Origin: Massospora cicadina
Taxonomy: Eukaryota; Entomophthoromycota; Entomophthoromycetes; Entomophthorales; Entomophthoraceae
Assembly (NCBI GenBank): GCA_022478985.1
Contig: JAKSZP010002687.1
Span: forward strand, 62,001-126,000
Direction: 5' to 3'
DNA length: 64,000 nt
The notes beneath the pieces are model-generated. The model was not told the DNA's origin and made no database searches. It worked only from the letters and a program-made list of their open reading frames with translations. The translations under genes were made by a program, and so were the position numbers. Below, one piece after another: positions 47,800 through 60,084 of the stretch; the stretch's first letter is position 1, and the number at the start of each line of letters is the position of its first letter.

Positions 47800-48335
47800 G
47801 TCCGCCTCCTAGCTAAAAACTCCCCCTTCCATTGAGGCACTGAACAAAAGGCCGCGTTTGAGACCCTGAAGGAGATATTACAAAAAAGGCCGATAATCCG
47901 CCACCCTGACTATGTCAAGCCCTTCATGTTATTCATGGATGCCTCTGATTACGCTGTTGGAGCCATCTTGATCAATTGGATGAGTATGGGGTTGATCATC
48001 CAGTGTCTTACTTTGGCAAAATGCTTTCTACAGATGAGCGTAACTAAAGCGTCACTGGGAAGGAGTGCCTGGATGTTCTGATTGCCGTCAATTATTACTG
48101 CCCTTTTCTATATGGTACTTCAATTTTAAGTGGTTATTGACCACGCCTCTAAAAATGGTTACAAAATTATGAAAGATCCCACTTGACGGCTGGCTTGCGG
48201 GGCTCCTAAGCTCCAAAACTATGATATGACCATTGAGCATTAATCTGGGGTGCGTCATATGAAAGTTGATGGGTTGACGCAGCTGCCTGTCCTTCATCTA
48301 GACAATAGCGAAGCAGAGATGTTGCTAACCTCCTA
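47800..48335 (+). pseudogene. RE6 RNase H remnant
   Basis: RPIIRHPDYVKPFMLFMDASDYAVGAIL near 47891-47970 keeps the first catalytic D. Then come GKECLDVLIAV (E, near 48060-48090) and VIDHASKNGYKIM (D, near 48130). Stops are frequent. Confidence 0.75.
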
Positions 48336-48365
48336 ATGACTCCTGACGCACGGGCTGATTAATAT

Positions 48366-49096
48366 TTTTGGGATTCAGGCGATTGATAAGCTTTCTGATG
48401 ATTTTTGACCCTGAATTATAACAATAAAACTGTAGGAGAATTAAAATCTCAAATGCTAGGATAATTTTATTAATGGGCTCGTATAAAACACTTATGTAAA
48501 GTAATTAAACATAGATCTAATAAAATGGGGTTTTAAGGTTCTATACTAGCTGGGGCGTGGGAGTTAAGAAACCCTCTTAATTTATGACTGCTTAATGTTT
48601 AAAATGACTTGGAGCTTTAAGTACGATAGGCATCAATTCCATTATTAGCTTTGAGGTTAATTAAGAAATATGGGCGTTTGACTTATTGGAGCTCTCGAAT
48701 ATCAGCTTGCTTTGATGGAACAGTATATGGAGGGTCAAAAATAGGCAGAACATTTCCATGAGTTAATGGTTTGATATATTTGAGCCAATCACCTTGATGA
48801 AAAATAGTTGCACCTTGAGGGACCCCCTCCAAGGCTATAAAAGGGGTGTTTAAGGCTTAGTTGCTGGATCTAAAGTAGAAGTAAGACAGGGATGAACCTT
48901 TAATGGACTCCACTAATTTCGCTGCATAGTTGGGCCAATTTGCTTACCCAAACTCTTGCTATTTCCCAAATATTAATAGAAGTGTTACCCAATTCAAGGG
49001 ATTCCACCAGGAGTCTACCAGGGTCTTTTAGCTGATGTTTTATTATCTACCTTTAAAACGCTTTTTTAAGAAAATTGGACTCATAATTATCCAAAA
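48366..49096 (-). repeat. Antisense solo LTR of the RE6 family inside RE6
   Basis: The reverse complement aligns with both RE6 LTRs: CACCCCTTTTATAG, GGAGGGGGTCC, GCAAGCTGATATTCGAGAGC and the ending AATC-CCAAAA. Its length, 731 bp, agrees with 739 and 746. The flanks AATAT and AAGAT form a probable 5-bp target duplication with one change. It sits between RNase H and the integrase zinc domain of RE6. Only one LTR remains, as expected after LTR-LTR recombination. Confidence 0.8.
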
Positions 49097-49109
49097 AAGA
49101 TGAGCTAGT

Positions 49110-49405
49110 ACAGAAGATGCTAGCATGGTACACCCACAACACAATGGTGGAGAGTGGGAAGTTGTATATGAAATTAAGATTAAATTAGTTGCCCTATCTC
49201 CAGCCATCAGAGCGAGTACCTGTCATCTTGAAGTCTCACACTATCATGGGGCATGGCGGAGTATGCAAAACCTACAAGTGGGTAAAAGAGCGGCACTACT
49301 GGGAGGGCATAATGGAAACCTTAACTGAAGTCTTGGATGCCTGTTTGACCTGTAAAAAATCCAGCTTCAAAACCCAATATCAGTATCAACCTACAACGCC
49401 CCAAC
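49110..49405 (+). pseudogene. RE6 integrase zinc domain
   Basis: SHTIMGHGGVCKTYKWVKERHYWEGI (49225-49305) followed by VLDACLTCKKSS gives the H-H-C-C zinc-binding pattern with one H missing or moved. It is cut by the solo LTR at 49406, and the core resumes at 50621. Confidence 0.75.
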
Positions 49406-50620
49406 TGTAATTTCAGAAAAACGTCCCCTCTGCGTGGACTAAGCAGTTTTCCCATTTCTTAATAAAAAAGGGTCTGAAGAGTGAGGCTGTACCCCTCATC
49501 ACCCAGGGTGACCTCTCCCATGTGGTAGATGAGTATTGGGTAACAGCTCTTCCTCTGAATATTCCTCCCCCCAGTTCCCACGATTGCCACCAAAAATTAG
49601 TTCGCCTAATCAAGGAAATATGCGCGAAAATTATTGTAACCATCATCCACATGAGTTGGAGGGACTTTATAAAAACATGGCGCCAAACCCTCAGAATCAA
49701 AGCCAAAATGTTTAAAATCTATGGGGATAAAGCCTGATGGGCGAGTAATAATAGTTGAAAGAAACAAGTAATGATTTCTCAGTCAAAATCGCTGATGGCA
49801 TAGAACCATTGAGAAGTATGGTTGCCAACTTCAAGCTCCCCTTTGAAATCATCAGGGACAAACCCCAATTGGCTGGTATCTCCATCAGGGATTGTTGCTG
49901 ATAGTTTGAAGCCCTCATTACAAAAATTGGGATTGGCAATCAATGGTACCCATTTGGACAAATGAATGTCCAAGCGACAGGCCATGGGTGGGTTGGCCAT
50001 CTTGAACCCGTTTCCAACCCGTTGGGACCGCCCCTAAGTGGGGTGGACCTGGGGGATTCCATTGCCCATCAGGCCAGATGCTGTCACACTAACTTCCATA
50101 AATGCAGTAAAGCCTTGGATTAAGCATACAAAGTCAAACTGTTAGTGACTTTACCTACCATCAATTCCTTTAATGTTTATTAGTTTAAAATCATTTTACC
50201 CTCCCTCAAAATTCTCTGGGTTAGGTCGAAATTTGAGGGCCCTAATCATGTGCTTTGACAAGCCATCCCAAATTTACCACTACTTATTCAGTCACGTCAC
50301 ACTGTAAAATTTTTTGCTAATTTTTTTTAACTTTTCAATAAAGTCTCTTTACCCAATTCCAGTTTTTATTATGTTCAAGCCTAAACCACTCTTCCCGCCT
50401 ATATTTCAACAAACCATAGGTCCCATGGCTATGATTACTTGAAGCGTTGCTAAGTTCTTATATACAACTATGGCTCATGGGCGCTCAGTGGCGAAATTCC
50501 TTCCTTTATTCATAACATTCACACAAGTAGCAGTGCCCCTGGCATTAAGGCTTATAATTTTGGTGCTTCAGCACTTAAACTGGCAGTCCAGTCTAAAATT
50601 AACTTGCTATCTTCCTGAAA
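49406..50620 (+). repeat. Solo LTR of the RE7/RE5 family
   Basis: 1215 bp, TGTAATTTCAG at the start and CTTCCTGAAA at the end. Internal blocks match RE7 LTRs (LITQGDLSHVVDEYWVTALPL encoded near 49494-49556; TCCGCACTAC-poor but clear CAGTCACATCGCACTG-like text near 50270). The flanks CCAAC and CCACC form a near-perfect target duplication. Confidence 0.85.
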
Positions 50621-51479
50621 CCACCAACCCTTTCACACCATAAGTTTTGACGTGGTAGGTCCTCTCACTCAGAAAACAGGTGGCAATAGCTATATCTTGG
50701 CTGGAATTGATCATTTTATTAAATGGGTTGAAGCTGTTGCTCTCCCCTCTAAGACTTCTAAAGCCGCTGCCAGCTTCTTACATCATCATATCTTCATATG
50801 GCATGGTTACCCCAGGTCCTCCTTTGTGACAATGGTAAAAACTCCACCTCCAGAGTGGTAAAGCTCCTTGACACTTCTATATGGAACACAAAAACTCTTC
50901 TCCGCCCCCTACAATCCATACACAAATGGTAATGTGGAAAGATCCAATGGGATTTTAGACTCTATATTACTGAATGGCCACTTCAGTCCCCCTTCACTGG
51001 GATCTGTACTTACCAAGTGCCCTCATAGCCTACCGTATCAGTTACCATTGAATCCTTAAAATATCTCCATTCTATGTGCTATATGAATGGGAACCTGGAG
51101 TGCCTGCCTTATTAGCCAAAGAGATTTTTACTGACAGGACTGACCTTGAACAAGCTAAGAAAAAGTTAATCAGTACATCATCCAAATACAAGCAGAAGCT
51201 ATTACTAACTTGGCAGACTGTCACTAAAGAAGGCCAAGCAGCTAATGAAAGCTGGGCCTCTCTTCCTTCCTTCCAAGTATCAAATTTGGTACTATATTAC
51301 TACAATTGGATAACCCCTAAAGTGAGAAGCTTGGATCTATCTTCGAAATACCTTTTGTCATCTCATACAAGTGAGGGTATAAATACTCCATCAAATCCCT
51401 TGCTTCTGGAGTTACCATCAACTGGGTTCATGGCCAATTCCTACTCTGTAATACCACCTACCACTCTTAGAGGGTTAAA
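50621..51479 (+). pseudogene. RE6 integrase core and C-terminus
   Basis: ISFDVVGPLTQKTGG (first D near 50653) and YILAGIDHFIKWVEAV are followed by a changed second-D region, then SAPYNPYTNGNVERSNGIL (E, near 50940). A 161-codon open piece (51076-51561) carries the C-terminal domain and runs into the 3' LTR. Frame changes occur near 50860 and 51060. Confidence 0.8.
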
Positions 51480-52225
51480 AGTCAGACAATTAAAAGTTCA
51501 ATATTGTGAGAAGAGCATTTTGGAGGTAAAGTATGAAAATCAGCCAAAAGACCCTGGTTAATTCTCGTTGGAACCCCTCAAATTAGTAAAAATTTTAGTA
51601 ATTTTTCTCTGGCGAATAGCATGAGTTCAGGCAGTCATATTGCACCAACTATGCAGAAGAATCAGAGAAGTCTGTCTGAGGTTTCTCCCTGGGCCACTTC
51701 TAGTTTAATTCACATACATATGCGGAGAGCACCCCCTTTTATAGGATTGGAGGGGGTCCTGCAAGGTGCAAATATTTTCCCGCCCATTGATTGGGTTAAA
51801 TATATTAAATTGTATTTAATGGACTAGCCCTACCTGCTACCAACCCTCCATAGGCCGTTCCATCCAAGTGAGGTGAGTTTCAAGAGCCTTAATAGGTAAA
51901 AAGCCCATATTACCAAATTTGGATGCACCCAGCTTATACCAAATTTCCAGTCTGACTCACTTTTAGCTTTAAGACTTTTTAAACACTAAGCATTGATTTA
52001 TTAATAGGGTTCATTTTCAATCCCCTTGAGGCAACTTAATAAAAAACTGCTAAATTCGACTTTTTTAAATAATTTTTTAATATTAGCATTTTTAATTTAA
52101 GTGGTCTAAAAACTCCCCTGCAGATATTTAATCCAGCAGTAGAGAGTGACCTTGTCCTGCGAAATTATTGTGGAAACCCAGGGCAGAATAGCACCTGCAA
52201 GCATAAAAATTCCCTGGATTCCACA
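51480..52225 (+). repeat. RE6 3' LTR
   Basis: 746 bp, starting AGTCAGACAATTA (TG lost) and ending TGGATTCCACA. Similarity to 31720-32458 is roughly 65-75% by eye, much lower than between the RE7 LTRs. Confidence 0.75.
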
Positions 52226-55200
52226 ATAAAAATCCGTTTGATCAAAAAACCATGAAGTTAGAATTTTGGGTTGTGGCTTATACCATTTAAATCTAAGAAA
52301 CATATACTTAATCAAAAATCTATGGCAGAGAATATGATATTACCAGATTCAGGCTTCATTTTTTAAATCTCTCATCTAAAAGTAGATATATAGATTAAAT
52401 TCTAGTATATATGAATGGTAGTTATGTATATCTTAGTCATATAAAAGTCTTTATACATATTTTACACATTTACACTTGGATTATGGACCAAATTCATAAA
52501 TTGGCACAAACATTTATGCAATGTTTGAACTTTGATTTTTTTAACATGTGTTTTTGATATATCCCTTTAGAATACACTAACATTTATATACTACTTGGAT
52601 GATTTCCATGACAGCTCATTATGATACTGTTATGATTGCCATAGCAGCTTATAATACAAAAAGCCTTATAGAAAAATATTTTTTATTCATAAAAATATAT
52701 TTTCATACCACTGGTGCTCTTTTGCTTAGCAAAAATTATACAAAATCTTGTCAAATCACCCAGATTTATAATTAAACTATATAGTGTGTAACCTTGATGG
52801 TGTACTGTATATTTAAAAAAGATATAAGTGAGAATAAAAGTTTGTCTTTTGATAGCACAAGTATATGTTTCATAGGATTTTACAATATAATTAGTGTATA
52901 CTTCAGCTTTATTATCTGGTAATACCTGAAAGTAAAAGAAACTTCATTGGTTAAGTTTAGCCAATTTCAAACAAAGCCAAGCTTTATTGAGAAGATGAAA
53001 CTTATGCAAAAAGCAACATTGGCTTTTGGAAATTCAGGAATGTGCCAACATCCTTGGAAGCTAAGTACAGGCATCAAGCCCAACAGTGTCCTCAATAAAA
53101 GTGAGTACATACTATAATATTGCACTCATCTGAATCTGTGCATTATTACAACATTGTTAATAAATGAAAATTTATGCTACATATCGAGGGCAGCTAAAGT
53201 TTAGTCAACGCCTATTTTATCTTCAAGGAATTAAGAAGCTTGCTAGCACATTATAGGTGGATGAATCTGAAAATTAAACCATATTGTCTTTATGAAATTT
53301 TTGAGCATGTAATCACATTGCATGTGGTTGAATGGCATTTTAATTATTTTTAATTTTTTGTTTTGATCCATAAATATCTACAACAAACAGGAATTGTTGA
53401 TATTGAGGAATGGACACAATATGCAAGTGCTATTTTGTTAAGAGATATATAAGCTAACCTCAGGGCATGTGATATTGCAGCGGAAGTTTCTGTAAATCAA
53501 CAAAAAATGCTACCAGAGCCATTAATATCTTGATATAAGAGACTACTCTATATATAAACACTTCCTCATGAACATCAGAAATCAGATTATATATTTTAAA
53601 TATTTTGTTTGTAGTATCATCCCAAAGGATAACAAAATGAGGTTTAAAAACTTTTAAGGTTCATTATCTCATTTACTATATGGAAGGTTCTCTCCTCCAA
53701 TTTCCAAGTGGGAATATAATGCTTTATAATTCTCTTATAAAGAAAATAAGGATCTGGTGGATCAATACTTTGACTAGATAACATGGGTGAGATATGATAG
53801 TATATTAAATCTTTAAATAATGTTTTACATATATAGCTAACTCATAAATAAGTTCAATACAACTTTAAGGGAATATTCCATCAGATGAATATTGTTTATT
53901 CATCTTTTCTGATAAAACTTGTTAAGGAATTAAAAATTAACTTAGAGGTCCCTTAAACAGATCTTGTAACTGCTTTCATAGCCGCTAGTGATTGTGAAAG
54001 AGTTATCATGATAGTAATACAAAGCACCTCACAACAACTGATTGCAGAGAAGTATCCTTCATATGATGCTCTTCAGTATCTCAAATTGCTTTATCAGGAG
54101 AAGTTGGATATCATTTTGACATTAGATAAAATAGTTTAAATATGGAAAAAAATATAAGAATTTTAAAAAATTGACTTTTAATTATACATAATAAACTTAT
54201 TAAACATTTTAATCTAAGCATATACTTGACTATATAAAGCTAACTAATCAGATTAAAAATACTGCAGCATTGAGGCTGGGAGTCTTCCTTTTAGAAGATG
54301 AAATAAAAAATTATATTGAAGAGTACATAGTAATAGATTTCGTTACAAGTGCGAGAATTGTTAACAATATTGACTATAATAATTTTATTGACACTTTTAT
54401 GGAAGTTATAGACAAATCCAGGGTTAAATTACAGATGGTATGATCTGCTTCAGATTATATAAACGTTGTAACCTGGTTATAAAATATACATGTAATCTAG
54501 CTTTGAAAGAATTAAGGAATGACTACCTCATGGGAAATATTTAAAATAACCGCCATGACAAATCAGCTAGAGATTCTTCACAAAAACACAAAATTTGATA
54601 GAAAAATAACTCAATAGCTATGTCTTCAGAGAAATTAGATATATTATAGTCTAAATTTGGCAGAAGAAAAATTGCATTCTAAAGATTCATGATGGTTTAA
54701 ATCAAGATACATAATACTCAAATGAGTTATATTATCTCTGAAAAGCTTTTAGATAAAAATAGCTTAAGTTCTCTTGTATTAAGTAAAAAAATGATATACT
54801 TGACCATTTGGAATTTTTTACCCATAATTTTAATCCGCATGAGAGATGGAAGACGTAGCAATATTAAAACTAAGAAAAAGATTAATGAGACATAAAAAGA
54901 GCATGACAGTTACTTCAAATGTATGGGATGAGGTTTGGAAGATAGTGGAGACACAATGAAATTAAAGGTGAGAAAATTGGGTTTGATAAACAGATAGTTA
55001 ATTCCATACCTACTTTTGGTTTTCAATATGTTCAAGGCTCACATAAGTACTAGATACTGTTTTTAGAAAAAAATTTATCACATAAATAATAGTCTCAACA
55101 ATTGCGGTGATATGGTTATCTCTGGTTAAACAAAATTCAGCAAGCATAGCATCAGTTATCTTTTAGTTCAATACACAAGCAGCAATAATACAGTCTGACA

Positions 55201-55559
55201 ATTAATGAGCTTTTATTATTATGAGAAGCATCTTACATCATTTCATCTGAATGTACACTTGGATAATGGCTAAAGATTCCTCTTTTCAAAAAATTGCACA
55301 AGAAGTTTCTGCTGAAACACCAAAGACAACATTAAAAACATCTTTCTGCTATATTAACATGATTCATCTGTATGGACATTGATTTAAAAATTTATTTGAG
55401 GTATGCCAACCAGGGATTGGACAGCACCAAAAATCAAAACAAAACAAAAGAACTTAATTGAAAGAATGAATGGGAAGACAAAACAAAAACTTCCAACCAG
55501 GCAGGTGCAGAAACCGCTAACCCACCATGGCAGAGGGTGAGGGGGGTCAGGCGGGTTTT
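52226..55559. other. AT-rich stretch with only fossil coding traces
   Basis: About 3.3 kb, strongly AT-rich. No intact gene was found. Two weak traces stand out: 52995-53117, a 40-codon piece of more balanced composition, and 53975-54137, an open stretch of about 54 codons. Neither has a recognised family. The rest shows nothing I can support. Confidence 0.5.
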
Positions 55560-56755
55560 CTGCTGACATATCTGCCATGATAATGTATTTTGATTGAAGA
55601 ATTAACTAAAGCGGATAGCCAGGGAGTTGGGGCATCAGCATAGTGTGGGTGGATGGCGGTGTAGAATGAGTTCTCCTCCTCTTCATCTAGAGCAGCATGA
55701 TAGATAGCTTCAACAAATTTTCACTAAGTGATGCTCAGCTTGAATGCGGTCATCAGGAGCTGGGAAAAATTAGAGATACTTTGGTGGGTGATTTTAGCAG
55801 ATGGGTTAAATTCCGCTAATTTAGTGACATGCATGACAGCAGCTTTGGCATTGTCAAACATACATTGAGATATCGCTGCAGGCTGATTTGGGTAAATCAG
55901 GGGGAAAGTAGAGTTTGGGAAGCCCTAGTTGGTATTGAGCCAGGATTGGGCCACTGCTTTGCATAGGTTTGGGCAATGGGGAGGCCACCATTGAGAAGGT
56001 GAGCTGGTAGTCACTTTGGTAGGGGGCAGCATTGGGTGTAGGAGTGAAACGTTTGTGGGATGGGGTATAGTCAAAATCAGAAATGAAAAATTCAGCCCAA
56101 CCATAATAAAATTGGCCAAGAGGCTGACCGGAGTCCATACTCATGATAACATTACCTGATTCATCAATCTCATCCAATAGGTCCCATGGATTTTTGTTTA
56201 CTATAAATGAGGATGAATTTGGCTGGGTAGGAGTCAAATGGGCTTCTTGGGTATGAAGATGGTCCAAGCCTGACTCTGATTGGTGGGGGTAGAATTTGTG
56301 GGCTAATGTGGGTAGTTGATTTGGTGGGGGCCAATTTTCCACTCTGGCCCATCAAATGAGATCATTGAGTGGGAGGGGGAGCAAACTGCCCCATTTGGAA
56401 CCTGCTGAATAGGGCTCCAAAGCTGCATCAGAGCAAATTCTTTGGGGCAGGATTTTTATGAATGGTCAATCCCAAAGCAGAGGGGACAAATTTGGCAACT
56501 ATTATTAACATGATCCCAAAAGAGATGCTCAGACGCTGCTGCAATACGAGCACAGGAGGGATCTGATGGGCTATGGCAGGGTGGTGTGGGATTATGGTAG
56601 CTGTTGCACGAGGGGTGGCAAGGTACTCCACACCAAAGGAACAGCGAACATGAGATTGGGCTGAGTGCCATAAGCCTTAAGCCCCACCATCAGCTGATCA
56701 TATAAAAGTTGGAAAGAAGGTAGGAAGGGAGGGATGCAAATGACATCACAAATGT
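55560..56755 (-). pseudogene. Gag-like CCHC protein remnant, family unknown
   Basis: On the minus strand one frame carries HLFWDHVNNSCQICPLC, then FGID-H-S-stop-K-S-C: a C-X2-C-X4-H-X4-C zinc knuckle at about 56490-56449 with one stop in it. A frame change leads to a 162-codon open piece (56342-55854) rich in proline, serine and aromatic residues, then more coding-like text to about 55560 (KAAVMHVTKLAEFNPSAKI, YHAALDEEEENSFYTAIHPHY). In Ty3 Gag the knuckle is near the end; here at least 250 residues follow it. It could be the Gag or ORF1 of another element class or a host nucleic-acid-binding protein. Confidence 0.45.
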
Positions 56756-56759
56756 GGTG

Positions 56760-57907
56760 TGTTGGAATTTTTGTCCATATTCCCAGTCTGATAGATTACC
56801 AGGAATTGCTAGGGGATAATTCCCTAATGTGAGGTAAAATTGGAAATCAGTTGACCTCAATTTTGGAGTAACTATGTTCAGGGGATTTTAGGATATTTGC
56901 CTGGTCAGATCCATTGGAAATCAATCTGGATGAATGCTTAAGATCTCATCGGGCAGAGTTTCTGAGAGGGTAGGGGCATCTGATAGTGATTAACTATCAG
57001 GTGTACCAATTGGGATTGGTCAGGTTTCATCACCAACTGATTGGGAATGAATAGCAAGTTGCGAGGCGAGTGATGCCACCTGCAACTAGCAAATTGATTG
57101 GTTGGTGTGTGACCTGCCTTAATGGGTAACAAGTCCCATTACCTCGCAGGTCGCTAGCAAAATATGGTTGGTTCTCTTAGATTGAGAGGAAAACGTTAGG
57201 GACACGTTTTCTGACTCTTTCTGTTTTAGGTCTTGAGGATGTCCAACGATGGAATCCTAGTGATGATGGTGAATACCATTGCTGCTGGATGAGGTTGGTG
57301 ATTCAACAGCAACGGCTGCCGTTTCATTGAAGAGGTGTCAATCAAGGGTTAGACAACCAAATCCCCACTATAAATTCCCTAGAATTCACTTATAATAAAA
57401 TTCAGTTACATAGTTCTATATTTATACAGTTCTATAGTTTTCATCCAGTATATATTTTAAGTAGTAAACAATATCAGCTTTCAATCGTTCTATTCTTTCT
57501 CATGAATATTATTGCTGTGTGCAATAATTGGGTGACTCTTTAAGGAAAAGAGTAAGAATCTGGGCGGAGATCCAGAGAAGAAGAGGAACAAATTGGGGAC
57601 TGCTGTTGACTGTGTGTCAAATTGGAGAAACTGTCACCAGGGAAGCTCAGAGAAGATCAGGTTGTACAGTATGAGGGAACGAATCCCTATTTAGAGACAT
57701 CTCAAGTATCTAGAGCAGAAATACTGGCTGAGCTTTAGGCTGAGATCTAAGAATTTATTCAACTACGTATAATAGTCATCATACTATTATCAACCAATTA
57801 TCAATTATCATACAACGCGGATGAATTGCACAAGAAACGTACCTGTGCAAGTATTAAGTTAATAGGGGTTATTAGCCAATAATAACCAGACCAATAAGTT
57901 TTTATAA
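56760..57907 (+). repeat. RE9 5' LTR
   Basis: About 1148 bp, TGTTGGAATTTTTG at the start. The right end (TTATAA in place of TTAACA) is set by the primer site two bases later. Confidence 0.8.
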
Positions 57908-57909
57908 AG

Positions 57910-57924
57910 TGGTGCTCACTAAAG
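57910..57924 (+). promoter_or_regulatory. RE9 putative primer-binding site
   Basis: TGGTGCTCACTAAAG lies two bases after the LTR. It shares TGGTGCTCAC exactly with RE4. Confidence 0.65.
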
Positions 57925-57983
57925 GGGTGTAGTTGAGTAGAAGAACTTAGAAGGATGTTATACAAAGATAACTTAAAAAAATA

Positions 57984-59330
57984 TGGATGGAGTTAGCCAC
58001 CATAAATCAGAATTCCTAAACTCAGTGGATCATCGAGAATATGCAGCCTTGGAAATATGAGTTGCCAAGATGGAGGAAGGGATCGATAATGTCATGAGTT
58101 TCAGGAACAAGTTACTTGGAAAAGTAACTTCATTAAAGAAGAAAGAAGTAGACCTAATTTGAGAGGTCTTATATCTCTAGGTGGGGTGGGAAGCATATTG
58201 CGTTCATTTGAGAAATTTCAGCGCTGATATTGAGCGACTGATCAAGCAGGTTAAGGAGCTAAAAACTCACAAATGTGATTGTGAGCCATTTGCAGCAAGT
58301 AATACTGAAGAAAGATACTCTCATATGATAAATGGGAAGTTGAATACCCCAAGAAACATGCTGCCCGCTTTTTTGGCCATTTTGGAGATGACGTCTGAAG
58401 TCACTCCCAAGTGAGCCAAGTGCCCAAACCTAGAGAATCAGCTAGAGATACCTCATAGGAATTTAATGCAACGCCAAAATTGCCAACGTTCCATCAGGAT
58501 AACGCTCTAGCGTTTTTATGACTTTTTGATATGACTATGTATGGCTACGGTAATTGTCAAAAGGCGTTGACAGTCATGAATTGCCTAGGCACCAACTGTC
58601 AGAACTTAATGTTGCCCCACCTGGAGGGGGACAGCTGATCATATGTGGAGGCCAAAGCAGCCATAATGAAGGAATTTGGGAGCCTGACATGCATGTTGAA
58701 GCGCAAACAGGAGTTTATGGGCATCCAGTTCCATAAAGATTAATCTTTACCAAGATTTGCAGATCGGTTCTACCAGGAATTGCAAATCCTGGTAGGAGCA
58801 AAGGTACTGGACAACTTTGATGTCAAAATCACATTACAAGCGGCCCTTTGGCCCTATCATGATTTGCACTGAATGATGTCTTCCGTGTTCACAATGGAAA
58901 TTACTACCTCTTAGATGGTAGATTATTTGAAAATCTTGGGAGCAACCTTTGATTCTCCAAACAGAAGTTTCAAATCCAATCCAGTACAAAATTCAAATCC
59001 CACTTAGTGGAACAAAGGTGCTAAAGAGATGAACTCCAGAACCATGCTGGGTAATAAGCCCAAAGAGTTCAGATGGATGAATAAGAAAGAAATTGTCTGC
59101 TACCAATGTTGAGGGAAGGGACATTTCGCTGTGTACTGCAAGAATCCAAAGATCAAATCAATATGGTCCAAGCAAAAGTATCTGCTGCTGCCAAGGAGTC
59201 AGGAAAAGGGCCCGCGGCCTAGATGGGGAACAGTCTAGAGCTGCAGAGAAGCCTGTTCCTCCTGATATTATGAATGAGGAGATTAACATCAGTGAACTGT
59301 TCGTGGACAAAGACGTACAGGATCAACTTT
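57984..59330 (+). pseudogene. gag: RE9 Gag remnant
   Basis: The N-terminal part is helical and coiled-coil-like (MEEGIDNVM, DIERLIKQVKELKTHK near 58213-58270). The capsid part includes FADRFYQELQILVGAKVL near 58756-58812. The nucleocapsid knuckle at 59098-59139 reads C-Y-Q-C-stop-G-K-G-H-F-A-V-Y-C: all four zinc ligands remain, but a TGA stands in the loop. Several other stops and frame changes occur. This region is missing from RE3. Confidence 0.75.
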
Positions 59331-59599
59331 ATTAAGCGGTCAATCTGGATGTAAACGCAGTGACAAGATCCTGGGCGAAGGAAATCGACCCCAAGATAAT
59401 CAAGGAAGTTGCCTGGCTATATGCCCAACAACTGGCAGACAAGCTTCAAGACACCAATATTAATGAATTGTAAGAAGTCTGATTAGATGAGGCAAACTTG
59501 TCAATCCCCTCAGTGTAATAAAGGAATCATTACCTGATTTATTGGCGCAAATCATCCACACCCTTGATTTGGCTAATAACGCCGCTATACACTCAGTAA

Positions 59600-60000
59600 A
59601 CACTATCTTACAATACTCCAAGTGTACATATATGGATATACAAGTGAATCAAGTATGGGTGAGGGCGATTGTCAATAAAGAGTGCCCATCAACATTGTCT
59701 TGACCAAGCTGGTGAAGAGGATGAAGATCTCGCCTAAATTGGAACACAAGAAGGAGTATGGGACAGCTGTGCTAAATACCACCATCTCATGTGGAGCGTA
59801 TAGCACTTTACCACTGCAATTCAGATCCTTGGTGGTAACTGCACCAGCAATAGTTTTGGCCAACCAAAACTATGACATTCTGATTGGGACATTTTCTATG
59901 CAAGTATGGAGTTAAATTTAACTTTGATGATATTACATTGAACATATTAAGCCAGACGTTAACATTAGTATACCAGAAGGATGGAGAAACTCCACTGAAT
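59600..60000 (+). pseudogene. RE9 protease remnant
   Basis: The active-site region reads VRAIVNKEC then, after a lost base, PINIV. Compared with RE4 (IVNSGAPINIV) the D-S-G triad has become N-K-E. The open piece 59682-59915 carries the rest of the domain (GTAVLNTTISCGAYSTLPLQF, VLANQNYDILIGT). Confidence 0.7.
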
Positions 60001-60084
60001 TGGAGAAACAACTTCATCAACTTGAGATACAATATCGGCATTGTCCCAATTTGATACCAATTAGATGTTCAGAAGTGATGAGAA

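Larger units (their letters stand above)
31720..52225 (+). mobile_element. RE6: old Ty3/Gypsy element broken by four nested insertions
   Basis: Diverged LTRs (31720-32458 and 51480-52225) bracket 19 kb. Removing RE7, RE8 and the two solo LTRs with their target duplications leaves about 6.5 kb, a normal size. The host protein text resumes correctly across the gaps: protease at 34176/40266, the pre-RT segment at 40950/46953 and integrase at 49405/50621. The element's own flanks do not give a convincing target duplication (AATAT against ATAAA), as expected for an old copy. Confidence 0.85.

Noticed and set aside
55384..55578. A 64-codon minus-strand frame with a hydrophobic stretch that could be a small membrane protein.
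   Set aside because: Short, with no family signal; it overlaps the tail of the decayed CCHC region and may be chance.
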